This document shows, piece by piece, positions 1-8,036 of a stretch of DNA of 32,561 nt. The notes under the pieces are model-generated. The model ran no database searches. It was not told the DNA's origin and saw only the letters and a program-made list of their open reading frames with translations. The DNA comes from Ruegeria sp. HKCCD8929. Its GTDB lineage: Bacteria > Pseudomonadota > Alphaproteobacteria > Rhodobacterales > Rhodobacteraceae. A program made the position numbers and the translations under genes. Every line of letters starts with the position of its first letter. Within the stretch, counting starts at the first letter, position 1. The stretch spans positions 1-32,561 of the forward strand of contig NZ_WPZY01000034.1 in assembly GCF_013031405.1 (NCBI RefSeq). The letters run 5' to 3'.

Positions 1-2
1 TG

Positions 3-107
3 GTGATCTTCGGATCGACCGGAATTGCCCTCAACCTTGCCGACAAGGCCGAGGCCAAAGGCATCAAGGCCATGCGGATTGAGAAGCCGAAAACCCCAAA
101 AGCCTGA
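3..107 (+). CDS. C-terminal fragment of an unidentified protein, cut by the window edge
   Basis: An open frame enters from the left edge and stops at TGA 105-107, giving the last 34 residues. It begins with a hydrophobic stretch (VIFGSTGIALNLA) followed by a basic, proline-rich tail ending in KTPKA. That layout fits a small membrane protein whose last helix is followed by a charged cytoplasmic tail. A near-perfect hairpin follows 11 bases after the stop, so this is probably the end of a transcription unit. The next gene also encodes a short protein with one membrane helix. A lysis or cell-envelope pair is possible, but too little is visible to name either. Confidence 0.5.
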   Translation: MIFGSTGIALNLADKAEAKGIKAMRIEKPKTPKA

Positions 108-118
108 AACCAGCAAAC

Positions 119-150
119 CTTGGCCCGCCCGCTATAGCGGGCGGGCCAAG
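119..150 (+). terminator. 32-bp perfect palindrome, probable terminator hairpin
   Basis: Positions 119-134 pair completely with 135-150 (CTTGGCCCGCCCGCTA and its complement). It lies directly after the stop codon at 107. There is no clear T-run after it, so it may act as a weak intrinsic terminator, an mRNA-stabilising hairpin or a protein-binding palindrome. Confidence 0.5.
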
Positions 151-206
151 CCCTCAAAATCTGGTAATACGACCTCAAACGCACTATATTCGAAAGGAAC
201 ACACCC

Positions 207-395
207 ATGAGTGAATCCAGCATGACCGACGCGCAACAAAAGGAATGGGACCTGAAGCTCCGCAAGATCGACGCGGAGATTGCCAACCTGAATGCCCTAA
301 CGGCAAAAATCGTCACCGAAAACCGTTGGTATCCTGCCGTCGTCGGCGCCGGTTTCATGGCGGCTGCGGTCACGATCGCGAAGCTGTTCTTCTAA
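207..395 (+). CDS. Small single-pass membrane protein, unknown function
   Basis: This 62-residue protein starts at ATG 207, after a GAAAGGAA ribosome-binding site about 10 bases upstream. The first ~40 residues are charged and helical (KEWDLKLRKIDAEIANLNAL), suggesting a short coiled coil. Residues ~44-62 form one hydrophobic helix ending in KLFF. It lies between two hairpin terminators, so it is probably a one-gene unit. The shape, a soluble coiled-coil arm with a C-terminal membrane anchor, occurs in holin-like and spanin-like phage proteins, but also in many plasmid-encoded orphans. No family was recognised. Confidence 0.65.
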   Translation: MSESSMTDAQQKEWDLKLRKIDAEIANLNALTAKIVTENRWYPAVVGAGFMAAAVTIAKLFF

Positions 396-429
396 GCCTC
401 ACTCTCAAGAACTACCCTCGCACCTTCAG

Positions 430-452
430 CCCCGCCTTGTGCGGGGTTTTTC
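430..452 (+). terminator. Intrinsic terminator
   Basis: Stem CCCCGC (430-435) pairs with GCGGGG (441-446) around a five-base loop, and is followed by TTTTTCTT. It lies 35 bases after the stop of the 62-residue membrane protein gene and terminates it. Confidence 0.8.
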
Positions 453-771
453 TTGGCTGAGACCCTGCCGTTTGAGAGGTTGGCGGCCGGGTCTGGTAGT
501 CCTGTAGAGACACGGGGGCACGAGGCCCCATCTCTCCAACAGGGCGGGCGCTGCCCGCGCGGGGCGGCCGACAATGCGTCCGCGGCCGGGGGTTACCCAC
601 AGGCAAGCCGTCCGCATTCTTCCGTGCTCCCTTAGGTGCCTGCTTCGGCGCACGAATGATTACAGCGGTTCCGGCAAGACTGCCGGAACCACCTTCTCCC
701 AAGGTCGAAATCCCGTCCGCTGGATAACCCCCGGGCGGGGTTTTCGCCTGGGGCGAAAACCCGGTCGCCAT
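453..771. other. Gene-free stretch with strong hairpins
   Basis: No convincing gene is seen; the open frames here are compositional. Two perfect hairpins stand out: GGTTCCGGCA at 667-676 pairs with 681-690 around AGAC, and GGGTTTTCGCC at 738-748 pairs with 752-762 around a three-base loop. The second lies 10 bases beyond the stop of the - strand zinc-ribbon gene and could end that transcript, although it has no U-run. Confidence 0.5.
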
Positions 772-1277
772 TCAGACGTCTTCAATCTTGATGGCCCGGG
801 CCGTTCCCACCAGAAACGTCTTCGGATCTCCGTCCACAACTTCGATCTGCTCAACGATCAGCAGTCCCGCCAAAGCATTTGCGCCAATGTCGAACGCCTC
901 ACCTCTAAGCTGGTCGAGGACAACGGATGTCCGCGATCGCGGGTCCGTTCCCAATCCGCCTCGCCGCGCCGCTCTTCATCTAAGATCAACATACCCTTCT
1001 GATCCATCAGATATTCCTCGAGATCGCAACTTGCCGAGATCAGAGCCAGTGTCTTGAACGACGTCAGGCCAATCTCATCCTGCTCATCCAGCACCGAAAC
1101 GGTTCTCAGCTGGTAGATCCGTTCTTCAGTCTCGGCCATGAGCTCCATATGCACACAATCCGAACAGACCCCGCCGTTCAGCTGACCAAAAATGATCTCT
1201 TGTCCGCATTTCGGGCAGGTTTCCATAAGCAGTCCCGGAATCTCGCTGAGCTCATTCTGGGCCTGTTCACGCGTCAT
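772..1277 (-). pseudogene. Zinc-ribbon protein gene with an apparent frameshift
   Basis: Reading leftwards from ATG 1277, the protein carries a zinc-ribbon pair (CPKC then CSDC, about residues 20-40) and continues as ordinary protein up to about residue 112 (LILDEERRGEADW). From roughly position 950 onward this frame becomes arginine-rich and implausible. The adjacent frame then carries a natural-looking tail (DPRSRTSVVLDQLRGEAFD onwards), ending in AIKIEDV at the stop 772-774. The simplest reading is one protein of about 165 residues broken by a single-base indel near 930-955. A sequencing error or a programmed shift would look the same. The family was not recognised. The paired cysteines suggest a structural zinc site, and neighbouring plasmid genes do not help assign a role. 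Confidence 0.55.
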
Positions 1278-1817
1278 TGCCAGTATCGTGAATCAGATCG
1301 GCTAACCGCCTTGTGAGAGAGGTGGGGCTGGCGTCAAAATCCCGCCAGCCCCGAGGGGGGTCATTGGCTAGTGAGGGGGTCAAATGCCAATGACTGACGC
1401 GTTACCGTTTGAACACTCTCCGGATGAGTGCTCGCGCAACGGAACGCAACCTGTTACCGATCACCTCCCAGGGTGGCCGGGGAGGCTCGGGTTCATATAA
1501 ACTGGGCGGCCGGTACGATGCCTCTTCTCCCATCGAATTCTCTTCCCCCTCGAATCCTCATCCCCGCCGACAACACTAGGCGCGTCCGCCGATCACGTAT
1601 ATTGGGGGTTTCCCGTAGCAGGTTGAAATGGTGAGGCAGAGGAGACCGGATTGTAGGTGAGCGCGGGCCGACGCAAAGGCCGGGTTAGTGCCACTTCTGG
1701 CATGCTACACGACGGGGCGAGGACGACAGCAGGCAGCAGTAACGGTTGAGGCCGCCATCGGCTCTCCTATACATCCTGATCGGCGCGCTCTACTATGACG
1801 GGAAACAGCATCGGGAT
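1278..1817. other. Gene-free stretch with two inverted repeats
   Basis: No gene is supported here. GGGGCTGGCG at 1324-1333 pairs perfectly with 1343-1352 around nine bases. Directly after it, GTCATTGGC at 1360-1368 is repeated inverted at 1386-1394 with a 17-base spacer. The position just upstream of the - strand zinc-ribbon gene suggests a promoter or operator region, but no clear -35/-10 pair was identified. Confidence 0.4.
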
Positions 1818-1931
1818 ATGAGTGTAATGAGACTGGTAATGTTGAGCATGATCCTCACTGGCCTTGCCGCATGCGAGCCAAGCGAGCCTGTGGCCGGAAC
1901 CGGGTTCCTTGAGCAAATCTCGACGCCATAA
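1818..1931 (+). CDS. Possible 37-residue lipoprotein
   Basis: A short frame starts at ATG 1818 (or at the in-frame ATG 1827). It encodes a basic start, a hydrophobic core (LVMLSMILTG) and a good lipobox, LAAC, with the cysteine near residue 19. Only ~18 residues would follow the lipidated cysteine. This is the layout of entericidin-like or other tiny outer-membrane lipoproteins. The ribosome-binding site is weak (GGGA about 10 bases upstream), and there is no operon partner. The lipobox is the main support. Confidence 0.35.
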   Translation: MSVMRLVMLSMILTGLAACEPSEPVAGTGFLEQISTP

Positions 1932-2744
1932 AATCAGAAGGCATGATAACCGCATGATTTCCATGCGCGGTTTTGTGCCGGAACTCCAAAGTTAACAAGC
2001 ATACTCATCGATCCCGATGGATATTCCTGCCATTCGCTGAGTTGACCTTCGAACCCAAGAACTGGTCACTCACTCGCGCCGCTGTGGATGAAGATGTCTC
2101 TCTCGCTGAACTTCACCACAGCGGCCAATTTTTCCCACGACGGAATAAAAAGCGGCACAGCCCCCGGCCTCACAGCCGCCAAGGGCGGCCTTCACCACCC
2201 CAACCCTAAAGCATGTTCCCGAAACAGCCGGCGGGGACGAGATTCACGGATCTGCGGTCGCGCGCGTGGGGAAGCCAGTCTCCCCGTTTGTCAGCACATG
2301 GATCGACTGTCCGGCAGAGCCCAGATCGCCTTTGTTCAGGAGGTTCCATCCCAGCTCATGAGGCGGTGCCCGACGGCGCCGGTGCTCCATTTCGTCCAGA
2401 CAGACGTCGCGCCAGCGGTCTCTCCAGCCTTCCTCAATGCGTTGACCAAGCGTTGCGGTGGACCCGGACGGCAGGGACTTTGCCGGTCCCGGAACAGAAC
2501 AAGCTCGGGTGCGGACATCCGGTCCTTCAGCTGTCTTGTTTCGATGCGCCCACTTGTCTCAATCGACGTCTCCGAACGGCGCAGAAGGAGATCCGCGCTG
2601 GCGCGGATCGCACATTCCCTTTTGCGCCTTCAAGCAGAAATACGGTTTCCACCTGCGGCGGACCCTCCGCATTTCAGCTTGATCGAACCCGCCGATTAAG
2701 CGGGCTGCTGTTCATCGAAACAAGACAGATGAAGGACCTACAAA
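1932..2744. other. Long gene-free leader in front of ssb
   Basis: About 800 bases without a believable gene; the open frames that cross it have no start signals and read as compositional noise. A 15-bp inverted repeat with one bulged base lies at 2078-2093 / 2111-2125 (GCCGCTGTGG-TGAAG arms). At 2579-2630 there is a nested hairpin: outer arms GGCGCA...TGCGCC enclosing GATCCGCG...CGCGGATC. This nested hairpin and the 60 bases after it closely resemble 5567-5690, showing that ssb shares part of the leader found before other operons in the window. Confidence 0.55.
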
Positions 2745-3080
2745 ATGTACACTTTCGCAGAAGTTCGGATCCAGGGCCACGTTGGCAAAGCCCCCACCGT
2801 CACCGGAAACGTCATGAAGTTCAACGTCGCAAAGTCGGAAAGCTGGACAGACCGCGACACCGGCGAGCGCCGCGAGCGGACGAAATGGAACACCATCACC
2901 GTCTTCGACAGCAACCCCGGCTTCAATTGGATCCGCGACAACCTGAACAAAGGCGATCTGGTCTACATCGAGGCCGAAGTCCAAAACACCAGCTACGAAA
3001 AAAACGGGGAAACCGTCTACGGCGTCTCGATCATCGCCGACAAGGTCGCAATCGTCCCAACCGGCCGCAACGGGAACTGA
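2745..3080 (+). CDS. ssb: Single-stranded DNA-binding protein
   Basis: This 111-residue protein is a single OB-fold. The N-terminal strand (MYTFAEVRIQGHVGKAPTV), the central aromatic segment WNTITVFDSNPGFNWI, the GDLVYIEAEVQN strand and the YGVSIIADKVAIV strand are all in the order of bacterial SSB proteins. It lacks the long flexible tail and the acidic DDDIPF-type tip of chromosomal SSB, as is common in plasmid-borne versions, so it may not recruit the usual SSB partners. It is followed by its own terminator. On conjugative elements such a gene coats incoming single-stranded DNA. The SRAP gene next to it fits that role. Confidence 0.85.
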   Translation: MYTFAEVRIQGHVGKAPTVTGNVMKFNVAKSESWTDRDTGERRERTKWNTITVFDSNPGFNWIRDNLNKGDLVYIEAEVQNTSYEKNGETVYGVSIIADKVAIVPTGRNGN

Positions 3081-3083
3081 CCC

Positions 3084-3114
3084 AAAAGGAGGGGTGGCGC
3101 AAGCCGCCCTTTTC
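3084..3114 (+). terminator. Intrinsic terminator after ssb
   Basis: Stem GGGTGGC (3092-3098) pairs with GCCGCCC (3103-3109) around a GCAA tetraloop. It is flanked by AAAAGG before and TTTTC after, four bases beyond the ssb stop. The A-run and T-run make it usable from both sides, including by the convergent SRAP gene. Confidence 0.75.
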
Positions 3115-3151
3115 CCATGTTCCGGCCAAGTGGCCGCGCCGGCGGCAGCCG

Positions 3152-3868
3152 TCACGCCGTTGCGTCGGCCGTCTCGCCAATGAACGCCAGCTGCAGCGCA
3201 TCGTCGGGCAGCGGGCGCTGCAGGGCTGAGGCCTCCTCCGTCGGGCCGTGCAGCCACGTCTCGAATTCCTCTTCCGCGCGCAGGATCACCGGCATGGCCT
3301 TCGGGTGGATCGGCGCGACGATCGCATTGGGCTCCGTCGTCAGGAACGACATCGCCGTGATCTCCGAACCTAATGCCACCAGATCCGCGTCGCTCTTCTT
3401 CCGCAGGCCATGATGTTCCAAATTCCACGTCCGCATCACGCCCGCAAATGCAAAGGGCGGCCTCGCGGTTTCGCCCTGCAGGCAAAACCAGCTCGCCGCC
3501 TTGTTCATCCTGCCCGCCTTGCCGGGGATCTTCTCCGTAGGGTGGTACTCGCAGAACGAAGACGCTGGAACCAGACAACGCTGTGCCCGGTTTGCGATCA
3601 CGTTCTTCCACGCGTTGGCCTTCAGGTTCCGGACATTTGTCAGCCACTGTTCCCGGTTGCTGCCCTTGAACCGCACCTTCTGCCAGCCCCAGCGGGCATA
3701 TTGCAGCGATCGGCTCCCATCATCGTCACTCGTGACGATGGCCACCTGACCATCCGGGAAGATCGCCGGCTGCGCCGCCGCATTCCCGAGATGGTCGGCG
3801 CCGGGCGCCACCTTGAACAGCTGGCGCATCGCCTCTTGCGTGGTGGTTCTCGAGAACAGGTTACACAT
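3152..3868 (-). CDS. yedK: SOS response-associated peptidase (SRAP, HMCES/YedK family)
   Basis: This 238-residue protein starts with MCN, so after removal of Met the catalytic Cys2 is at the N-terminus, as the family needs for its thiazolidine link to abasic sites. Other family landmarks are Asn78 in TNVRNL, the block RCLVPASSFCEY with catalytic Glu107, and His188 in APIHPKAMPVIL. The usual FYEW is FCEY here, a mild variant. SRAP proteins shield abasic sites in single-stranded DNA by covalent capture. Placed convergent to ssb on a transfer element, it probably protects DNA while it is single-stranded during conjugation. That last point is inference. Confidence 0.88.
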   Translation of the reverse strand: MCNLFSRTTTQEAMRQLFKVAPGADHLGNAAAQPAIFPDGQVAIVTSDDDGSRSLQYARWGWQKVRFKGSNREQWLTNVRNLKANAWKNVIANRAQRCLVPASSFCEYHPTEKIPGKAGRMNKAASWFCLQGETARPPFAFAGVMRTWNLEHHGLRKKSDADLVALGSEITAMSFLTTEPNAIVAPIHPKAMPVILRAEEEFETWLHGPTEEASALQRPLPDDALQLAFIGETADATA

Positions 3869-4032
3869 TAAGGCAGGGTAGGCGGGTCAGGTAACGCGGG
3901 CAAGACCGTCCAAATTTTCCGCTGTCGGTCTCAACACTCAGGTCCCACGTTGTGATCTTCACGCCTTCCCCTTCCATTGTGATAAGAGTTGTCGAACGAA
4001 CTTCATTCTCATACGAGGCAGGGACCAGTCTC

Positions 4033-5004
4033 ATGACCAAGAACAAGCCGGAGTATTTTGCAGGTGTCAAGCACCCCACAGGCTTGGGGCCAACCGCCAT
4101 TTTCAAGTATGAAAAAGGACTGCTGACAGAATGCTATGCGGCCAAAAGAAAGCCGCTCGACGACATTGGCGCACACGCCAAAAAATTCTCTGCCTCACCG
4201 ACGCTCCCAATCTCGCATGATCTGATCATGCAAGAATGGGAAAACCACTTCGCCGCCGCAAATTTCTCAGGCCGTCTCCCCGTTGACGATCTGTTCCGCC
4301 TCGAACTTCCGCCCGGTACGGTCTTCAAGCGAATGGCGCGACCGTTCTTTCGTAGTCCTGACGATGCTCCATCCACATACCCGCTTTCAAAAAAAGACGC
4401 ACACGATCTTGCACGCGCAGTGACCGAACTCGACGTTCTTCTGGCGCGCCTCGATGCGATCTGCAGAGTTGTTGACCCTCAACCGCCAAACATGGCCTGT
4501 ACCGGAACCGAAATCACCGAGCTCGTAGTCCTCGCCGCAATCGCTACAGAAAACAATCTGCGGTTCGTTCTCAAGGGCAATGGGCTCAAAAAGGATCATC
4601 TAACGATGAAGGACTATGCCACCCTCAATCTCCCACTCCGGCTCAGTGATTATAAGGTCCGAAGCCTGAGATACCCTTGGCTAAATGAATTCTCTCCCTT
4701 CCTTAACTGGGGCAAAACTCCAACTCAAAAATTACCTTGGTTCCAGCGCTACAACTCCGCAAAACACAACCGGTACAAGCTGATATCGCAGCCGACGCTC
4801 CAGGACTGTTTCGATGCCACCATAGCCTTTGTAATTACTCTCGTCGCACAATACGGATTTGCGCAACTCTATGAGCACTTCATCCCTCTCAGAACGACCA
4901 TGGGCCTATCCGCTTTTCCAAAGTGGAAGCGAGGAGAGCTGTACGTGCACCTAAACGAAGAACAAACTCACACAAAATGGTCAAAAGTCCCCTATCCGAT
5001 ATAG
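4033..5004 (+). CDS. Unknown protein with a possible HEPN-like C-terminal region
   Basis: A 323-residue protein is read from ATG 4033, which has AGGGA upstream; a longer frame from 3952 has no good signal. No whole-protein family was recognised. Residues ~236-275 read WFQRYNSAKHNRYK then an amphipathic helix ending in AQYG. This resembles the W-x-x-YN-x-x-KHxR plus helix pattern of some HEPN-type helical domains associated with defence proteins. The base composition is visibly less GC-rich than the neighbours, with many AAA and TTT codons, suggesting separate acquisition. It stands alone, divergent from the SRAP gene and with no partner nuclease or antitoxin beside it. It could be a cargo defence gene or an orphan. 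The domain call rests on motif memory only. Confidence 0.7.
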   Translation: MTKNKPEYFAGVKHPTGLGPTAIFKYEKGLLTECYAAKRKPLDDIGAHAKKFSASPTLPISHDLIMQEWENHFAAANFSGRLPVDDLFRLELPPGTVFKRMARPFFRSPDDAPSTYPLSKKDAHDLARAVTELDVLLARLDAICRVVDPQPPNMACTGTEITELVVLAAIATENNLRFVLKGNGLKKDHLTMKDYATLNLPLRLSDYKVRSLRYPWLNEFSPFLNWGKTPTQKLPWFQRYNSAKHNRYKLISQPTLQDCFDATIAFVITLVAQYGFAQLYEHFIPLRTTMGLSAFPKWKRGELYVHLNEEQTHTKWSKVPYPI

Positions 5005-5370
5005 ACTGTGCTTTGCTTCGCCCTCCGGCTGCTTGGATGGTTGCGGACTTTTTGAAGTAGGTGATTGGTCAGGAGTTTGTTGGTTTGGGCAAATCCCGCG
5101 CCACGGCGCGGGACCGCGTGCTACTCGAGCACCGGCCATGCCGGCGCTCTCCCCGAACCAGACACGTCCTGTCTCCCTTTGACCAGGAGCAACGGAATCT
5201 GTCTCGCTGAGCCAGCTTCCGATGCGGTCAAATGGTCGCCCGAACATGTCTGTTTCGTCCCTGCGGGTGACGCCCATTCCCTCAGCTGAAGCTTCGGCTT
5301 TCGCGGGCCCGGTGGTGCGCGTCATCGAAATCCCCGGCACCTGGTCCCGTTTGTAATGTCGGAATAGTCC

Positions 5371-5816
5371 AGAGAGATCCGCGCGGGGCGCGCGTCTCAC
5401 ATTGATCCATGGACAGGGCAAGGGTTCAACGGGCTGCGCCCGCTCACCCCAGCCCTGGCATCCTTGCAGTGAGTGACAGCATCCCGCGAGGCGGGCTGCT
5501 GGGCTTGTTTTCCCCGAGCGTCAGGGGGGCGACGAAGACTCGTAGCTGATCCCGGCGGGCTCGGAAGGCGCAAAAGGAGATCCGCGAAATCGCGGATCAC
5601 ATCATTCTTTCCATGCGCCTCAATCAGAAAAACGGTTTTCACCCGCGATGCGGCCAAACCTTCCGTTTTTCAGACTGACCGACCCGGCGGGATCACCTTC
5701 GGCCTTCTTTTTGTCGCCCCCCCTCCGTCGCGGGGAAAAACGCGGGAGGGGCGCCAGATGGCAAGCGGCACAGCCATCAGGTCGTTCCCTTGACCTGATG
5801 GAACAAACCGAAACGC
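5371..5816 (+). repeat. Structured leader element, copy B (before the 5870 gene set)
   Basis: This copy shares several blocks, in the same order, with 10010-10375: GATCCGCG near the start; a hairpin followed by CTCACCCCAGCCC; the block CTTGTTTTCCCC..GCGTC..GGGGGGCGACGA; the block TCACCTTCGGCC..TTTTTGTCGCCCCCC; and AACGCGGGAGGGG. At 5775-5800 a 9-bp hairpin (CATCAGGTC arms) has the loop GTTCCCTT. In the other copy a different stem carries nearly the same loop. It also holds a nested hairpin at 5573-5625 shared with the ssb leader. Just upstream, 5094-5102 pairs with 5105-5113. No gene is supported between 5005 and 5869. Confidence 0.7.
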
Positions 5817-5869
5817 AACCGGACAGGTCGAAGGACATCGGCCCCCGCACCGAGAAAAGGACAGACGAG

Positions 5870-6091
5870 ATGAACCGGATCCGGCGCTTCAAACGGCCAA
5901 CAGCCGCCAAAATCAAGAAACTGGCAGACGACGCAATCCTGCTGGCAACGATACCTGCATGTGCAGCGATGGCCGTGGCCGCAAGCGTCCCGGAACAGGA
6001 ACTGCTGGTCAACATTCTCTTTCTTTCCTGCATCGCCGTTCTGGCAAGCGGTCTCGCCGTTGCCATCGTCGCATCGCTCTTTGCGGACTGA
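5870..6091 (+). CDS. Small membrane protein with two predicted helices
   Basis: A 73-residue protein is read from ATG 5870, preceded by AAAAGGACAGACGAG. An in-frame ATG at 5798 would lie inside the leader hairpin and is less likely. The N-terminus is strongly basic (RIRRFKRPTAAKIKK), then come two hydrophobic helices at about residues 20-38 and 44-70, separated by a short PEQE turn. Positive-inside logic puts the N-terminus in the cytoplasm. It is the first gene after leader copy B and is followed 15 bases later by the next gene. The family was not recognised. Confidence 0.65.
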   Translation: MNRIRRFKRPTAAKIKKLADDAILLATIPACAAMAVAASVPEQELLVNILFLSCIAVLASGLAVAIVASLFAD

Positions 6092-6106
6092 CCGGGAGGA
6101 GGGCGC

Positions 6107-6541
6107 ATGATCACCGTTACCTACCTTGCTTCCGATGGTTTCACCAAAACTGAGACCTTCACAACTCGATCCGAAGCGCGAGAGTTCGCAGTCCACTGGG
6201 TTGGCGAGCATCCCGAGATGGGCGGCACCTACGCGATCTCAGGCGACGGCGTGGGCCGCATCACCGCCGAGGGCATCTCGATTAACGACTTGTTCCAGAA
6301 GGAGGTCACCGACCTCAAGACGCAAGGCACAGAGCACCACGATGCCGAAGAGACACGGCTGCCGCCCGTGTTGGCCGAATGGTACTCCGCTGACTTCGTG
6401 AATGAGATCGGTGGCAAAGATCGCATCCGCCAGGACATCGAACACTGGGAACGCGTAGAGGGCCATCCGGAGCGCTTCCCAAACGCAGATCTCGAAGCCA
6501 TCGGGCGCTTTCTGGCAGCCGCATACCCGTACCTTCACTGA
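6107..6541 (+). CDS. Uncharacterised soluble plasmid protein
   Basis: A 144-residue acidic protein with an excellent ribosome-binding site (GGGAGGAGGGCGC just before ATG 6107). The first ~75 residues alternate strands and helices (MITVTYLASDGFTKTETF, SEAREFAVHWVGEHP) in a compact alpha/beta layout. The C-terminal ~60 residues are helical (VLAEWYSADFVNEIGGKDRI). There are no cysteines, signal peptide or membrane segment. It belongs to the group of small acidic proteins that fill this part of the element. No function can be assigned. Confidence 0.7.
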   Translation: MITVTYLASDGFTKTETFTTRSEAREFAVHWVGEHPEMGGTYAISGDGVGRITAEGISINDLFQKEVTDLKTQGTEHHDAEETRLPPVLAEWYSADFVNEIGGKDRIRQDIEHWERVEGHPERFPNADLEAIGRFLAAAYPYLH

Positions 6542-6629
6542 CTTCCAACAACCACACCTCTGACCGGCACTGCGCCAGTCAAAGGAAGAGAAAGCTCTTT
6601 GTCAGGGCAGATTTCAAGGAGACAGGACA

Positions 6630-7034
6630 ATGCCGACAGAATTCGTCAACGACATCGAACACAATCCCGAACTTCAGGCATCCGTCATCGCCCTGCAGAA
6701 CGATCTGTTCCGGCAGGCGCTGGCCAATCCCGGCATTGCTGGCTTCTGCCTCTCCAAGGGCATCACCGGCAACGTGGTGTTCTCCCACAACATGGCGGCC
6801 CGCAGCCCAGAGTTTCAGACCTGCACCCTGCAGGCCGTTGCCGAGTTCAACGACTTCAACGCCGACAATGACCCCCATGCCGATCATACCTTCGGCGTCG
6901 TCACCGTCGGCAAGCGGCGGCTGTTTTTCAAGATCGATCTCTACGATCTCGAACTGGACAAGGGCTCCGAACGCCCCTTCGACCCGGCCTGCACCGAGCG
7001 CGTCCTCACCATCATGGACCCCGAGGAATACTGA
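6630..7034 (+). CDS. DUF3768 family protein
   Basis: This 134-residue protein carries the hallmarks of DUF3768. The first third is a helical LQNDLFRQAL region. The acidic block FNDFNADNDPHADHTFGVV (about residues 74-92) corresponds to the family's F-x-x-dNDP-x-x-eHDFG motif. The C-terminal block runs FKIDLYD ... DPACTERVLTIMDPEEY. DUF3768 proteins are common on alphaproteobacterial plasmids and islands and have no established function. The ATG at 6630 follows AAGGAGACAGGACA, a good ribosome-binding site. It is separated from the next gene by a 200-base hairpin-rich gap. Confidence 0.88.
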   Translation: MPTEFVNDIEHNPELQASVIALQNDLFRQALANPGIAGFCLSKGITGNVVFSHNMAARSPEFQTCTLQAVAEFNDFNADNDPHADHTFGVVTVGKRRLFFKIDLYDLELDKGSERPFDPACTERVLTIMDPEEY

Positions 7035-7243
7035 ACTTCCTGGGATCACCAGGAATGGCGCGGCTGCGGTCGCGTTCGACCGAAGGGCGAGGCAGCGACC
7101 GCAGTCTCATTCGAGCCAGGAAGTGCATCTGAGACCCGGCGGCGGGGCTTTCCTCCCCCTCGCTGCCGAGGCTGGCCTGTCGAGCAGGCCCAAGGGGAGG
7201 GCGGTGAACGCCCTCTCCACCCCATCACGGAAACCCGGAAAGG
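7035..7243. other. Hairpin-rich spacer after the DUF3768 gene
   Basis: No gene is seen. The stretch contains several GC-rich inverted repeats (for example GCCTGTCGAGCAGGC near 7172-7187 and GGGCGGTGAACGCCC near 7197-7212) and resembles the other leaders in style, though not in sequence. It precedes a 40-residue gene and the packed operon starting at 7449, and may carry their promoter. Confidence 0.4.
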
Positions 7244-7366
7244 ATGGTGATCAAGACGAGTGATGAACTGATGAAGCGCCGCATTGCCGAGGCATGGGCG
7301 CTGATCAGGAAGGGCGACACATTTGGTATCGGACGCCGCTTCCTGACGCAACACGGAACCGCCTAG
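7244..7366 (+). CDS. 40-residue basic protein
   Basis: The short frame from ATG 7244 encodes a basic, helical protein (SDELMKRRIAEAWALIRKG, then GIGRRFLTQHGTA) ending at TAG 7366. The composition is that of a real protein, not of GC-skewed noise, and a GGAAAGG lies upstream, although close to the start. GTG 7247 is an alternative start. It sits at the head of the operon beginning at 7449. Its size and charge would suit a small nucleic-acid-binding or regulatory peptide, but nothing specific supports this. Confidence 0.5.
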   Translation: MVIKTSDELMKRRIAEAWALIRKGDTFGIGRRFLTQHGTA

Positions 7367-7448
7367 GCGGCCACGCTCTACCCCTTCCCGGGGGTAGGGC
7401 ACCCATAGCACGCATCCCCGACCGGGAGCAACATCAGGAGGTCCTACC

Positions 7449-8036
7449 ATGCAAGCCCAGATCGCTCAGACACCCGAACAAGTGCGGTTCAACAACCTCT
7501 GCCCCGGCGAAACGCTGGACCGTTTCGCGTGGTTCGAAATCCTACCCTGCCGGGTCGACCAAACAGAAGAGTGCGTCCTGCAATGTGAAGCCCAGGAGGC
7601 CGAGTTCTGGTCGATCTATGGCAGGTTCAATGAGGGCACCGACGATGCACCCGAGTATCTGGCCTATGCGGTTCACGATGAGTTTTCCGTCATGGAAATC
7701 GTGCGGATTGCCCGGCAGATCGCCATCGAGACCGGCAAGGACTTTGTTGCCGGTGACGCCCGGCTCGGCCAGTTTCCCAAACGGATCGGCATCGGGATCT
7801 GGCCGGTCAACGAATTCACGGAAATCGCCGAGGACCTGACGGTTGCCATTCACGAGGACATCGAGCGCACGATCCCGGAAGAAGATCGCCGCGTCGATGA
7901 CTTCGACAATCATCCGCTGGCCGATCTGCGCGAGGCCTTTGTGGACTTCTCCGATTACTCAGGCAGCGGTCAACGTGACCCCTATCAGCCTCTCGATCAT
8001 TCCGATCGTCCTGTAGAGGGGGGTCACCAGTCATGA
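7449..8036 (+). CDS. Uncharacterised acidic protein, first of a packed operon
   Basis: A 195-residue protein starts at ATG 7449 behind a strong AGGAGG. It is acidic and soluble. The middle (FWSIYGRFNEGTDDAPEYLA, then a helical DEFSVMEIVRIARQIAIETG) looks like a folded alpha/beta domain, and the last ~40 residues look disordered. Its TGA overlaps the ATG of the next gene (ATGA), so the two are translationally coupled. No domain was recognised. It may belong to the same broad set of plasmid proteins of unknown function as its neighbours. Confidence 0.75.
   Translation: MQAQIAQTPEQVRFNNLCPGETLDRFAWFEILPCRVDQTEECVLQCEAQEAEFWSIYGRFNEGTDDAPEYLAYAVHDEFSVMEIVRIARQIAIETGKDFVAGDARLGQFPKRIGIGIWPVNEFTEIAEDLTVAIHEDIERTIPEEDRRVDDFDNHPLADLREAFVDFSDYSGSGQRDPYQPLDHSDRPVEGGHQS

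Noticed and set aside
412..771. 119-codon open frame on -
   Set aside because: The composition is Pro/Gly/Arg-rich, it spans two perfect hairpins and the terminator at 430-452, and there is no start signal.
2213..3229. 338-codon open frame covering the ssb leader and ssb
   Set aside because: It overlaps ssb in another frame, has no ribosome-binding site and is extremely rich in Arg and Pro. The conserved hairpins indicate a non-coding leader.
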